From: Paraburkholderia tuberum STM678
Lineage (GTDB): Bacteria; Pseudomonadota; Gammaproteobacteria; Burkholderiales; Burkholderiaceae
Assembly: GCF_902833905.1 (NCBI RefSeq)
Contig: NZ_CADFGP010000030.1
Span: 1-64,000 of the forward strand
DNA: 64,000 nt
Direction of reading: 5' to 3'
The translations under genes were made by a program, and so were the position numbers. Under the pieces are notes generated by a model, which saw nothing but the letters and a program-made list of their open reading frames with translations, did not search any database and was not told the DNA's origin. Below are positions 26,315 to 35,522 of this stretch, piece after piece. Position 1 is the stretch's first letter. Every line of letters starts with the position of its first letter.

Positions 26315-27466
26315 ATGAATCCAGCCACTTCCGTCACCGCCGCGGCCTTTGCGGAGCCGCCTGAAAAGACCCATCTGCGGCTCGGTTTCGTCGCGTTGTC
26401 CGACGCGGCGCCGCTGATCGCGGCGAAGCTGCTCGAGTTCGGCCATGCGCACGGGCTCACGCTCGAACTGTGCCGCCAGCCGTCGTGGGCCGCCGTGCGC
26501 GACAAGCTGCTAGCCGGCGATCTCGACGCCGCGCACGCGCTTTACGGGCTCGTGTATGGCGTGCAGCTCGGCCTCGGCGGCCCGCGCACCGACATGGCCG
26601 TGCTGATGGTGCTGAACCGCAACGGCCAGGCGATCACGCTCTCGAATCGGCTCGCCGATGCGCTCGCGAAGCATGGGACCTTGCGCGAGGCGCTCGCCAC
26701 GCTCGGCCGCAAGCCGGTCTTCGCGCACACCTTCCCGACCGGCACGCACGCGATGTGGCTGTACTACTGGCTCGCGGCGCAAGGCGTCGATCCGTTGCGC
26801 GACATCGACAGTGTCGCGATTCCGCCGCCGCAAATGGTCGCCGCGCTTGCCGAAGACCGGCTCGACGGTCTGTGCGTCGGCGAGCCGTGGAATGAAATGG
26901 CCGAGGCGCATGATGTCGGCAAAACGATCGCTTATTCGAGCGAGGTGTGGCCCGAGCATCCCGAGAAAGTGCTCGCCTGCCGACGCGATTTCGTCGATGC
27001 GCATCCGCGCACGACCCGCGCGCTTGTGCAGACCGTGCTCGAAGCGTGCCGCTGGCTCGACGGCGCCGGGCATCGCGACGAGATCGCCCGCTGGCTCGCG
27101 CGGCCCGATTACATCGGTATCGACGAGACGCTGATCGCGGCGCGGCTCGGCGACCACCTCGACACGGCGAACCCGCGCCGCCTGCCGATGCGTTTCTTCG
27201 ACGACGGCGCGGTCAACTATCCGCATCCATTCGAAGGCGCGTGGTTCCTCACGCAGTTCGAGCGCTGGGGGATCATCGATGCGCACAACGACTACGACGC
27301 GGTCGCCGCGCGCATCAACCAGACGCAGTTGTATCGCGAGGCCGCCGCACGCGTGAACGTGCCGGTGCCCGGCGAGGACGTCACAAGGGAACTGATCGAT
27401 GGCGCGGTGTGGGGAAGCGGCTCACCATCCGCCGCTTATGCGCGGCGTTTTGCGATCCGCCGCTGA
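26315..27466 (+). CDS. nasS: Nitrate-sensing protein, NasS type
   Basis: A 383-residue protein of the NrtA/CmpA binding-protein fold, but without a signal peptide or lipobox: it starts MNPATSVTAAAFAEPPEKTH and goes straight into LRLGFVALSDAAPLI. That marks a cytoplasmic NasS sensor rather than a transporter component. Further features are GVQLGLGGPRTDMAVLMVL and HTFPTGTHAMWLYYWLA. NasS sequesters NasT when nitrate is absent. The gene is co-directional with and 7 bases from nasT. Confidence 0.88.
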   Translation: MNPATSVTAAAFAEPPEKTHLRLGFVALSDAAPLIAAKLLEFGHAHGLTLELCRQPSWAAVRDKLLAGDLDAAHALYGLVYGVQLGLGGPRTDMAVLMVLNRNGQAITLSNRLADALAKHGTLREALATLGRKPVFAHTFPTGTHAMWLYYWLAAQGVDPLRDIDSVAIPPPQMVAALAEDRLDGLCVGEPWNEMAEAHDVGKTIAYSSEVWPEHPEKVLACRRDFVDAHPRTTRALVQTVLEACRWLDGAGHRDEIARWLARPDYIGIDETLIAARLGDHLDTANPRRLPMRFFDDGAVNYPHPFEGAWFLTQFERWGIIDAHNDYDAVAARINQTQLYREAAARVNVPVPGEDVTRELIDGAVWGSGSPSAAYARRFAIRR

Positions 27467-27557
27467 GCGGACCGCACGCGAAAGCCCCGAGATCCGCTGC
27501 GCCGACTGCCCACGAACCGCCAACGGCGATCAGGTGGACAGGCGGCGTTGCCGAAGC

Positions 27558-28568
27558 TCAGAAGTTGTACTTGTCGATGTTGCTCGCATCGAACGTGGTC
27601 GGCGGCCCAAGAATGATTTCGCCGTGCGCGCCAATCGTGCGCTTGCCGAGCTTGCCGGCGTCGAACGTTTCGCCCTCCTTACCCGTGATCGTGCCCGACG
27701 CGAGCGACGCCGCCGCGTACGCGGCCAGATAGCCAAGCTCGCTCGGATCCCACAACTGGAACGCGGTCACGGTGCCGTTCTTCACGAACGCGCGCATCTG
27801 GTTCGGCGTGCCGAGGCCCGTCACCGCCACCTTGCCCTTGCTCGACGACGTCGAGATATAGCGCGCCGCCGCCGCGATGCCGACCGTCGTCGGCGCGACG
27901 ATCGCCTTCAGGTTCGGATACGCCTGCAGCAAGCCCTGCGTTTCGACGAAGGACTTCTGATCGTCGTCGTTGCCGTACGCGATCTTGACGAGCTTGATCT
28001 TCGAGTACTCCGGTTTCTTCAGTTCCTCCTGCATCCACTTGATCCAGGTGTTCTGGTTCGTCGCGTTCGGCGTCGCCGACAGAATCGCGAATTCGCCCTC
28101 GCCGCCCATCAGCTTCGCGACCAGTTGCACCTGGCCGCGGCCGATGCCTTCGGCGTTCGCCTGATTGACGAACAGCTGGCGGCCCTCGGGCGCGGTATCG
28201 GAGTCGAACGTGACGACCTTGATGCCCTGACCCATCGCCTTCTTCAGATACGGCACGACCGCGTTCGCATCGTTGGCGGCAATCACGATCGCGTCCTGGC
28301 GCTGCGTGATCAGCGTGTTGATGTACGACACCTGCGACGACGCGCCCGCATCCGACGGCCCGACCGCCTTGCCCACGCCGCCGAATTCCTTGATCGCGGC
28401 GAGGCCGCCGTCGTCGGCGATCACTTCGTACGGGTTGTTGATCTGCTTCGGCACGAACGCGATCTTCAGCCCGCTTTTCAGTTCCGCGGCGAACGCGCCG
28501 CCGCAACTGATCGCGAGCAACGCGGCGCAGAGCGCGGCCATGCCGGTGTGACGTAGAGGTTTGAACAT
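27558..28568 (-). CDS. rhaS: Rhamnose ABC transporter substrate-binding protein
   Basis: A 336-residue periplasmic sugar-binding protein (type I fold). The signal peptide ends near GGAFAA. Mature features are IAFVPKQINNPYEV, DAIVIAANDANAVVPYLKKA, VVTFDSDTAPEGRQLFVNQA and a C-terminal Asp/Asn-rich DASNIDKYNF, as in RhaS. AGGAG precedes the ATG. It is the last gene of the rhaM-lactonase-rhaT-rhaP-rhaQ-rhaS operon. Rhamnose specificity rests on resemblance and on the mutarotase and rhamnonate dehydratase genes next door. Confidence 0.9.
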   Translation of the reverse strand: MFKPLRHTGMAALCAALLAISCGGAFAAELKSGLKIAFVPKQINNPYEVIADDGGLAAIKEFGGVGKAVGPSDAGASSQVSYINTLITQRQDAIVIAANDANAVVPYLKKAMGQGIKVVTFDSDTAPEGRQLFVNQANAEGIGRGQVQLVAKLMGGEGEFAILSATPNATNQNTWIKWMQEELKKPEYSKIKLVKIAYGNDDDQKSFVETQGLLQAYPNLKAIVAPTTVGIAAAARYISTSSSKGKVAVTGLGTPNQMRAFVKNGTVTAFQLWDPSELGYLAAYAAASLASGTITGKEGETFDAGKLGKRTIGAHGEIILGPPTTFDASNIDKYNF

Positions 28569-28607
28569 GAAGTGTCTCCTGCGTTGTTGTTGGACAGAGA
28601 GGGGAAG

Positions 28608-29639
28608 CTAGGTTGCGGATGAAGAAGACGTGGCTGCGGACTTCGCGATGAAACGCCGGTCGCGCGCCGCCCGCCAGCGCGCGACGAGGTTCGGAATCAG
28701 CACCGACGCGAGCAGCAGCACGCCGGTCACGATGGTCAGCGTTTCGCTCGATACGTCGTCGAGCGTCAGCGCGTTCTTGAGCACGCCGATGATCAGCAGC
28801 GACAGCAGCACGCCGACCATCGAGCCGCGTCCGCCGAAAATGCTGACGCCGCCGAACAACACCGCGGCGATCACCGACAGCTCGAAGCCCTCGCCGTTAT
28901 CGCCGCGCGCGCTCGTGAAGCGCAGCGTATAGACGATGCCCGCGAGCGCGCTGACGAGACCCGACAACACGAACAGGCGCAAGCGGATCTTCGCGACCTC
29001 GATGCCGGAGAACGCGGCGGCGGTCGGATTCGCGCCGATCGCATAGAGACTGCGGCCGAACGCGGTGGCTTGCAGCAGAACCGTGAACAGCACGGCGGCG
29101 GCGATCACGATCACGAACGGCAACGGAATGAACGTGGGGCCAAGCGTGTTCATGCCGAACGCCGTATACGCGGCCGGAAAATCCGCGACCGCCCGATCGC
29201 CGAGCAGCACATACGCGAGACCGCGAAACAGCGCGAGCGTACCGATCGTGACCGCGAGCGACGGCAGGTTCAGCTTGACGATCACGAGGCCGTTCAGCAG
29301 GCCCGCCAGCGCGCCGCCGATCAGCACCACAACGATCACGACCGGCATCGGCAGACCCATGTGCCACAGCACGCCCATCAGCGCGCTTGACGCGCCCAGC
29401 ACCGACGCGACCGACAGATCGATTTCGGCGGCGACGATGATCAGCGTCATCGGCAGCGCCATTAGCGCGATCTCGGTCAGATCGGCGAATACGTTGCTCA
29501 GGTTCGCGCCGGTCAGAAACACCGGCGACAGCCAGCGGCCCAACACCAGCGACACGATCAGCACGATCACCAGCAACACTTCCCATTGCAGCGGCGTTTC
29601 GCGCTTGCGCGTGAGCAGCGCGGAATCGGGTTTAGCCAT
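28608..29639 (-). CDS. rhaQ: Rhamnose ABC transporter permease
   Basis: A 343-residue inner-membrane permease of the RbsC class with about ten helices. It carries the typical IALMALPMTLIIVAAEIDLS, LPSLAVTIGTLALFRGLAY and the EAA-like loop FGGVSIFGGRGSMVGV. The start overlaps the end of the other permease gene by 8 bases, so they are coupled and probably form a heterodimer. A Ser/Thr-rich tail ends the protein. Confidence 0.9.
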   Translation of the reverse strand: MAKPDSALLTRKRETPLQWEVLLVIVLIVSLVLGRWLSPVFLTGANLSNVFADLTEIALMALPMTLIIVAAEIDLSVASVLGASSALMGVLWHMGLPMPVVIVVVLIGGALAGLLNGLVIVKLNLPSLAVTIGTLALFRGLAYVLLGDRAVADFPAAYTAFGMNTLGPTFIPLPFVIVIAAAVLFTVLLQATAFGRSLYAIGANPTAAAFSGIEVAKIRLRLFVLSGLVSALAGIVYTLRFTSARGDNGEGFELSVIAAVLFGGVSIFGGRGSMVGVLLSLLIIGVLKNALTLDDVSSETLTIVTGVLLLASVLIPNLVARWRAARDRRFIAKSAATSSSSAT

Positions 29640-30687
29640 GATCGCGTTTCCTCATCATGCGTTTGGCGACGGAGCGGGCCAGCAGCGTATCGGCGGCGAT
29701 CGCGGCGACGATCAGCGCGCCCTGGATCGCCTGCTCCCAGAATGGCGACACGTGCAGCACGACGAGCGCGATGCTGATCACGCCGAGCACGAGCGCACCG
29801 AGCGTCGCGCCGAGGATCGTGCCGACGCCGCCCGTAATCGCGACACTGCCGACCACCGCCGCCGCGACGACCTGCAATTCGATGCCCTTCGCGGTGCTGG
29901 CATCGACGGTGCCGAAGCGCGCGAGCCACAACGCGCCCGCAAAGCCCGCAATCGCACCGGACAACAAAAAGCCCGACATCACGCGACGCTCGACGTTCAC
30001 GCCCGCGAGCCGCGCGGCTTCCGGATTCGAGCCGATCGCATAGTGCTCGCGACCGCCGCGAAACTGCTTCAGATACACCGACAGGCCGGCGAGTACGACG
30101 ATCGCGATCAGCGCGAGCGTCGGGATGCCGAGCAGCGTGCCGGTCGCGAGCCGCGAGTACGCGTCGGGCAGACTGGTCGCGTTGATCTGGCCGCCGTGCA
30201 CCCATGCGTAATCGGCGCCGCGAAAGATGTACAGCGTCGACAGCGTCGCCACGAGCGAAGGCACGCGCCCCACCGCGACGAGCAGCGCATTGATGCCGCC
30301 CGCGACGAGCCCGATCGCGAGCCCCGAGGCCAGCGCGACGAGCACCGGCATATGCGGGAACGCAACGTACAGGCTGCCCACCGCGTACGCGCTGATACCC
30401 ACCGTCGAGCCGACCGACAGATCGATATGCCGCATCAGGATCACGACGGTCATGCCGGCCGTCAGCAGACCGATGATCGACACGTTCAGCAGCACGTCGC
30501 GCAGGTTCTGCAGATTCAGGAACTGCGGCTTCGCAAGCCCGGTCCCCGCGATCAGCAGGATCAGCACGACGAACAACGTGGTTTCGCGGCTCTTCGCGAC
30601 GCTCGCGACGAGGCTGCCCGATGAAGCGGCGGAACGCTTCGGCAGCGACTGCCGCACCGGCGCGGGATGGGTCGAATGGCGCATCAT
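29632..30687 (-). CDS. rhaP: Rhamnose ABC transporter permease
   Basis: A 351-residue RbsC-class permease: GLLTAGMTVVILMRHIDLSV, RVPSLVATLSTLYIFRGADY and SVAITGGVGTILGATLGALV are the landmarks. The ATG at 30687 overlaps the stop of the ATPase gene (ATGA). Its end overlaps the next permease gene by 8 bases. A 40-residue cytoplasmic N terminus precedes the first helix. Confidence 0.9.
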   Translation of the reverse strand: MMRHSTHPAPVRQSLPKRSAASSGSLVASVAKSRETTLFVVLILLIAGTGLAKPQFLNLQNLRDVLLNVSIIGLLTAGMTVVILMRHIDLSVGSTVGISAYAVGSLYVAFPHMPVLVALASGLAIGLVAGGINALLVAVGRVPSLVATLSTLYIFRGADYAWVHGGQINATSLPDAYSRLATGTLLGIPTLALIAIVVLAGLSVYLKQFRGGREHYAIGSNPEAARLAGVNVERRVMSGFLLSGAIAGFAGALWLARFGTVDASTAKGIELQVVAAAVVGSVAITGGVGTILGATLGALVLGVISIALVVLHVSPFWEQAIQGALIVAAIAADTLLARSVAKRMMRKRDHG

Positions 30688-32213
30688 GCTGCACGTCCCA
30701 ATGGTGAAAGTCCCTGACCGAGCGCGGCGCCCATGATGCGCTCCTCGTTCGCGTCGGCGCGCGCGAGCTCCGCGCTGATGCGGCCTTCGTGCATCACGAG
30801 CACACGATCGGCCATACCGAGCACCTCGGGCAGCTCGCTCGAAATCATCAGCACGGCCATGCCATCGCGCACGAGTTCGGCGAGCGCGCCATACACCTCG
30901 GCTTTCGCGCCAACGTCGATGCCGCGCGTCGGTTCGTCGATGATCAGCACTTTCGGGCCGGTCGCGAGCCACTTGCCGAGCACCACCTTCTGCTGGTTGC
31001 CGCCCGACAGCGTACCGACCGGCGCCCCCGGGTCGCTCGCCTTCAGGCGCAGACGCGTGCCCCACTTGTTGGCGAGCTGCGTTTCGCTGCGCGTCGAAAT
31101 GAGCCCATGCCGGACGAGCCGTCCGAGCACCGTCATCGACGCATTGCGCGCGATGCTCAGTTCGAGCGCGAGCCCTTGCTGGCGGCGATCCTCCGGCACC
31201 AGCGCGAGCCCGGCGCGCACCGCGGCCGCGGGCTTGCCGGTGTCGAGCCGCTTACCGGTCAGCCACACTTCGCCCGAATCGAGCGGATCGATACCGAAGA
31301 TCGCCCGCGCGACTTCGCTGCGTCCCGCGCCGACGAGGCCCGCGAGCGCGACGATCTCGCCGGCGCGCACGTCGAACGAGACATCCTTGAACACGCCGAT
31401 GCGCGTCAAGCCGCGCACCGACAGACGCACGTCGCCCGGTGTGCAATCGGCCTTCGGATAGAACGTTTGCAGATCGCGGCCGACCATCTTGGCGACGATC
31501 GCGTCGGTGCTCAGATCGGCGGTCAGCGCGTCGAAGACTGTCGCGCCGTCGCGCATGATCGTCACGCGCTGCGTCAGCGCGAATACTTCGTCGAGCCGGT
31601 GCGTGATGAACAAAATCGCGACGTCGCGTTCGCGCAGCTTGCGCACGATCGCGAAGAGCCGCTCGACTTCGGGCAGCGACAATGCGGCCGTCGGTTCATC
31701 CATGATCAGCACGCTCGCGTTCAGCGACAACGCCTTCGCGATTTCGATCACCTGCTGATCCGCGATCGACAGACCACGCACCAGTTGATCCGCGCGCAAC
31801 TCGACGCCGAGCGACGCGAGCAGTCCGTCCACTTCGCGATGCATCGCGTCGTACTGGATGCGGCCGAAGCGGTCGACCGGCTGCCGGCCCATGAAGATGT
31901 TCTCCGCGATCGACAGATCGAAGAACAGCGTCGGCTCCTGATAGATGACCGCGAGCCCGGCGTCGCGCGCTTCGGCCGGCGTCGCGAAGCGACGTGGCTC
32001 GCCGTTCACCAGAAGCTCGCCGGCGTCGGGCTGATGCACCCCGGCGAGAATTTTCACGAGCGTCGATTTGCCCGCGCCGTTCTCGCCGAGCAGCGCATGC
32101 ACCTCGCCGGGCCACAGCACGAGGTCGCCGTCGGACAGCGCGCGCACCCGGCCGAAGGATTTGCTCGCGTGCCGCAATTCGAGTCGCGGCACCGTGGAAG
32201 GGGATGGCTGCAC
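30684..32213 (-). CDS. rhaT: Rhamnose ABC transporter, double ATPase
   Basis: A 509-residue protein with two fused nucleotide-binding domains. The first has Walker A LLGENGAGKSTLVKIL and Walker B VLIMDEPTAAL; the second has a degenerate P-loop (GLVGAGRSEVARAIFG) and the signature LSGGNQQKVVLGKWL, as usual for sugar MglA/RbsA-type ATPases. The start is a GTG at 32213: GGAG lies 7 bases upstream and the protein then opens PSPSTVPRLELRH. Frames extending further upstream lack homology. Confidence 0.92.
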   Translation of the reverse strand: MQPSPSTVPRLELRHASKSFGRVRALSDGDLVLWPGEVHALLGENGAGKSTLVKILAGVHQPDAGELLVNGEPRRFATPAEARDAGLAVIYQEPTLFFDLSIAENIFMGRQPVDRFGRIQYDAMHREVDGLLASLGVELRADQLVRGLSIADQQVIEIAKALSLNASVLIMDEPTAALSLPEVERLFAIVRKLRERDVAILFITHRLDEVFALTQRVTIMRDGATVFDALTADLSTDAIVAKMVGRDLQTFYPKADCTPGDVRLSVRGLTRIGVFKDVSFDVRAGEIVALAGLVGAGRSEVARAIFGIDPLDSGEVWLTGKRLDTGKPAAAVRAGLALVPEDRRQQGLALELSIARNASMTVLGRLVRHGLISTRSETQLANKWGTRLRLKASDPGAPVGTLSGGNQQKVVLGKWLATGPKVLIIDEPTRGIDVGAKAEVYGALAELVRDGMAVLMISSELPEVLGMADRVLVMHEGRISAELARADANEERIMGAALGQGLSPLGRAA

Positions 32214-32260
32214 TGCGTGTCTCCTTTTTTGCGGCTGTCTTCTCTTCGACGCGCCGCGCG

Positions 32261-33154
32261 TCAAATCCGGTAGTACCGTTGCGCGTTGCGTCGAAACAGC
32301 GCGTCCTTCTCAGCCTCGCTCGCATCGCCAACGATCGCCGCATACGCGCGCCACAAATCCGTATACGAACCAAATAGCCGGTCGACGGGAAAATTCGACG
32401 CGAACATCGCACGTTCGACGCCGAACGTATCGATCGTTTCGAGCACATAAGGCCGCAGGCTTTCGACGCTCCAGTGATGATCGAACATCGCCAGCCCGCT
32501 GATCTTCACCGCGACGTTCGGACACGCTGCCAGCAGGCGCATGCCTTCGCGCCACGCGCGGTAACCGGCCACGCTATTGCGATCGACGAACATGCCCGCA
32601 TGATTGACGACCAGAAGCGTGTCCGCATGCGCACGCGCCAAGGCGGCCGCCTCCTCCATTTGCGACGGATACAGTTGCAGATCGAACGACAGGTCGTAAC
32701 GGCGCAGCAACGCGAAATGCTCGCGCCACCGCGGCTCGCGCATGTAATGACGGCCGACGTAATCGAACAGTTTGTTGTCGTGCACGTTGAGAATCTGCCG
32801 GATGCCGCGCGTATTCGCGAACGACGCATGCGCTTCGAGCAACTCGGGCGCATTTTGCGCGGACAGGTCCACGGCGGCGACGATCGCATTCGGCATGCCG
32901 CGCGAGGCGTCGCGATCCGCGATCGACTGCAACCAGCGCGTTTCCTCGACGGGATCGGCCGGATCGTGATTCGCTTCGACGTGCACGAGCTTCAGCACGT
33001 CGACGTCGCCCGCTTCACCGAGCAGATCGTCGAGCAGATAGTCGTGCTTCAGATCGCGCGCATCGCCGACGAACGACACGCCCGGGTTCTCCAGCCACGG
33101 ATAGCGATGCGTCTTCAGATCCCACAGATGGATATGCGAATCGACAACCTGCAT
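32261..33154 (-). CDS. L-rhamnono-gamma-lactonase (amidohydrolase fold)
   Basis: A 297-residue metal-dependent hydrolase opening the lactone made by rhamnose dehydrogenase. The N-terminal metal site DSHIHLWD has H7 and H9; further features are LLVVNHAGMF, VAVKISGLAMF and FASNFPVDRL with the catalytic Asp. The family is COG3618, which includes LRA2 and fuconolactonase. Its place between rhaM and the rhamnose importer makes the rhamnono-lactone the most likely substrate. The 47-base gap to the ATPase gene keeps it in the operon. Confidence 0.87.
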   Translation of the reverse strand: MQVVDSHIHLWDLKTHRYPWLENPGVSFVGDARDLKHDYLLDDLLGEAGDVDVLKLVHVEANHDPADPVEETRWLQSIADRDASRGMPNAIVAAVDLSAQNAPELLEAHASFANTRGIRQILNVHDNKLFDYVGRHYMREPRWREHFALLRRYDLSFDLQLYPSQMEEAAALARAHADTLLVVNHAGMFVDRNSVAGYRAWREGMRLLAACPNVAVKISGLAMFDHHWSVESLRPYVLETIDTFGVERAMFASNFPVDRLFGSYTDLWRAYAAIVGDASEAEKDALFRRNAQRYYRI

Positions 33155-33228
33155 GCGGCACCTTCGTCCGGTGAAAAGCGTTTCGAGGTTCGTGCGTCGT
33201 TGCGGGGTTCAACTGGGTTCAGCGCGAC

Positions 33229-33546
33229 TCAATGACTGAGACGAAAGACCGGTTCGAGCGTCTGCGACAGCGGCGTGTGATCGGGCGCGGTCTGCATGAT
33301 GTCGGCCATGTAATCCCACCATTTGCGCATCACGTCGAGTTGCGGCAACTGGTCCATCGTGTGATCGCTGGTGCGCGAGAGCACCGCGAAAAGATGATGC
33401 GTGTCGGGGTCGAAGAAAATCCGGTAGTCGCGCACGCCGGCGTTGTGCAGCGCGTCAACGAGCTCGGGCCAGATCTGCGTATGACGCCGTTCGTATTCTT
33501 CGCGCATGCCGGGGTTCAGCACCATCCGAAAAGCGATTGTCTCCAT
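33229..33546 (-). CDS. rhaM: L-rhamnose mutarotase
   Basis: A 105-residue protein interconverting alpha and beta rhamnose. Y18 and H22 fall exactly at the active-site positions known for E. coli RhaM (EEYERRHTQIWPEL), and the WWDYMADIM segment is conserved. It is the first gene after the promoter at 33579-33608 and is followed after 74 bases by the lactonase gene. A fucose mutarotase would be longer and of another family. Confidence 0.93.
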   Translation of the reverse strand: METIAFRMVLNPGMREEYERRHTQIWPELVDALHNAGVRDYRIFFDPDTHHLFAVLSRTSDHTMDQLPQLDVMRKWWDYMADIMQTAPDHTPLSQTLEPVFRLSH

Positions 33547-33578
33547 GGCGGCCTGTCTCCTGTCGACCTCTTCGGACG

Positions 33579-33608
33579 ACTATAATTCCTGCATCGATAG
33601 CCTCTCAA
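33579..33608 (-). promoter_or_regulatory. Candidate promoter of the rhaM-importer operon
   Basis: On the minus strand TTGAGA (33603-33608) and TATAGT (33579-33584) are separated by 18 bases; each matches the sigma-70 consensus at 5 of 6 positions. The -10 lies 32 bases before the rhaM ATG. The -35 overlaps the palindrome at 33606-33624. On the plus strand the same place reads TATAAT but has no good -35. Confidence 0.6.
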
Positions 33609-33624
33609 TCCGTTGTTGGGATTG
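33606..33624. promoter_or_regulatory. LysR-type operator candidate
   Basis: CAATCC-N7-GGATTG is a perfect 6-bp inverted repeat containing a T-N11-A core (T33609, A33621), the classic LysR box geometry. It lies in the 121-base spacer between rhaM and the divergent LysR gene, 43 bases before the LysR ATG, overlapping the -35 of the rhaM promoter. Confidence 0.6.
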
Positions 33625-33667
33625 GTCGATCCACAAACCGAATCGCACGGGCACTCCTACTGGCACC

Positions 33668-34663
33668 ATGAGCCAACATTCAGCCGCCGTCGCACTCGTC
33701 AATCGTCTCAAGTTCAAGCATCTCGCCCTGCTCGTCGCACTCGACGACACCCGCAACCTGCATCAGGCCGCCGAGACCGTCAACGTCGCGCAACCGAGCG
33801 CGAGCCGCATGCTCGGCGACATCGAGGAAGCGTTCGGCTTCCTGCTGTTCGAGCGCAACGCGCGCGGCATGACGCCGACGCCGCTCGGCGTCGTCACGCT
33901 CGCATACGCGCGCCGCGCGCTCGCCGAACTCACACGCTTCGCCGAAGACCTCGATGTCAAACGCCGCGGCGGTCACGGCCAGTTGACCGTCGGCGCGATC
34001 ATGGGCGCCGCGCCCGATCTGCTGGCGATGTCGGTCGCCGCGCTGAAGACCGAAAGCCCGCTGCTCAGCGTGCGCATCCTCGGTGAAACAAGCGATCAGG
34101 TCGTGCAATTGCTGCATCGGCGCGAGGTCGATCTCGCGCTGGGGCGCCTGACCAACCCTCTGCAGCACAACGACTTCAGCTTCGAGCCGCTCGCGCGCGA
34201 AACGCTGCTGCTCGTCGTGCGCGCCGTGCATCCGCTCGCGCGGCGCACGCGCATCACGTTGCGCGAACTGGTCGCATGGCCGTGGGTTGCGCAACCCGTC
34301 ACGAGTCCGGCGCGCGTGCTGTTCGAGGAAGAACTCGCGCGTGCCGGGCTCGCCACGCCAGTCAATCTGACCGAATGCGCGTCGATCTTCGCGACGCTGC
34401 AATTGCTCGAGAATTACGATGCGGTCGCGATGCTGCCGGAGTCGGTCGTGCGCGATCATGTGCGCGGCGGGCTGCTGGTCGCGCTGCCACTCGAAATCGG
34501 CAAGAGTCTCGCCGGTTTCGGCATTCTCACGCGCAAGGAAGAGCAGCTCGCCGAGCCGGCGCTGCGCTTCATCGAACTGCTGCGCGGCTTCTCGCGCGAC
34601 CTCGCGCGCGACGATCCGGCCGCCGCACCCGGCACGCCGACTACGCCCGTCACGGTCAATTGA
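33668..34663 (+). CDS. LysR family regulator of the rhamnose locus
   Basis: A 331-residue LysR-type regulator. The winged helix-turn-helix is near 15-75 (FKHLALLVALDDTRNLHQAA, VAQPSASRMLGDIE, FLLFERNARGM), followed by the periplasmic-binding-like effector domain (GQLTVGAIMGAAPDLLAMSV onward). It resembles the GbpR branch controlling sugar-uptake genes. It is divergent from the rhaM operon with a LysR box between them, and convergent with the rhamnose dehydrogenase gene 19 bases away. The effector is probably rhamnose or a pathway acid (inference). Confidence 0.9.
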   Translation: MSQHSAAVALVNRLKFKHLALLVALDDTRNLHQAAETVNVAQPSASRMLGDIEEAFGFLLFERNARGMTPTPLGVVTLAYARRALAELTRFAEDLDVKRRGGHGQLTVGAIMGAAPDLLAMSVAALKTESPLLSVRILGETSDQVVQLLHRREVDLALGRLTNPLQHNDFSFEPLARETLLLVVRAVHPLARRTRITLRELVAWPWVAQPVTSPARVLFEEELARAGLATPVNLTECASIFATLQLLENYDAVAMLPESVVRDHVRGGLLVALPLEIGKSLAGFGILTRKEEQLAEPALRFIELLRGFSRDLARDDPAAAPGTPTTPVTVN

Positions 34664-34682
34664 CGCCCGCATCGCGCGTCGC

Positions 34683-35465
34683 CTATTGCAGGTTCACGAA
34701 CAGCCCGCCGTCGACGAGCAGCGCGGCGCCCGTCACATAGCGCGCGCGGTCCGAGGCGAGAAACACGACGCAATCGGCGACGTCGTCGGGACGCCCGAGG
34801 CGGCCGAGCGGAATGCGCTTTTCGAAGTAGGCCTTCTTCGCTTCGTCGGCGAGATCTTCGGCGTTCAGATCGGTCGCGATCGTGCCCGGCATGACAGAGT
34901 TGCAGCGGATGCCGAACGGCCCCAACGCGATCGCGCACGACTGCATCAGCGAATGCACGCCGGCCTTGGTCGGCGTGTAATGCGTTTGCATGCCGCCGCC
35001 CACCAACGCGCTGATCGAACTCGTCGCGACGATCGCGCCGCCGGTGCCCTGCTTTTTCATCTGCTGCGCGGCAGCCTGTGTCACGAAGAACGCGCCGTTC
35101 AGATTGACCGCGACCGTCGATTCGAGCACGTCCGCCGGCATGTCGAGAAAAGCGTGAAACGGGCAGATGCCGGCATTGCTCGCGAGCACGTCGAGCTTGC
35201 CGAACGCGTCGAGCGTCCGTCGCACCAGCTCCTGGCCGGTGTCGCGCGCCGCGACGTTGCCTTCCACCGCGATCACGCGCCGCCCCAACGCCTCGATTTC
35301 GCCGACGACTTCCTCGACCGCCGAGCGCCGGCCATACGATGCGTCGTTGTCGCCCCAGTAGTTGATCGCCACGTCCGCGCCTTCGCGCGCGCAGGCCACC
35401 GCGATCGCGCGTCCGATGCCGCGCGAGCCGCCGGTGACGATCACGACTTTGTCCTTGAGCAGCAC
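34683..35465 (-). CDS. L-rhamnose 1-dehydrogenase (SDR)
   Basis: A 260-residue short-chain dehydrogenase oxidising L-rhamnose to its lactone. The cofactor motif TGGSRGIG is at 11-18, NAG near 94, the catalytic Ser in TSSISAL, and Tyr/Lys in HYTPTKAG. The start is a GTG at 35465, supported by AAGGAG 6 bases upstream. The dehydratase gene lies 57 bases upstream on the same strand. Substrate is inferred from context; the SDR fold itself is certain. Confidence 0.87.
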   Translation of the reverse strand: MLLKDKVVIVTGGSRGIGRAIAVACAREGADVAINYWGDNDASYGRRSAVEEVVGEIEALGRRVIAVEGNVAARDTGQELVRRTLDAFGKLDVLASNAGICPFHAFLDMPADVLESTVAVNLNGAFFVTQAAAQQMKKQGTGGAIVATSSISALVGGGMQTHYTPTKAGVHSLMQSCAIALGPFGIRCNSVMPGTIATDLNAEDLADEAKKAYFEKRIPLGRLGRPDDVADCVVFLASDRARYVTGAALLVDGGLFVNLQ

Positions 35466-35522
35466 CCTAATCTCCTTTGCGGCGATCCGCCGATCGGCAC
35501 AGGTTCAAAACGTTCGACACGT

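Noticed and set aside
26315..27466. Periplasmic nitrate/taurine-binding protein of an ABC importer
   Set aside because: No signal peptide or lipobox, and it directly follows an ANTAR gene, so it is a NasS-type cytosolic sensor.
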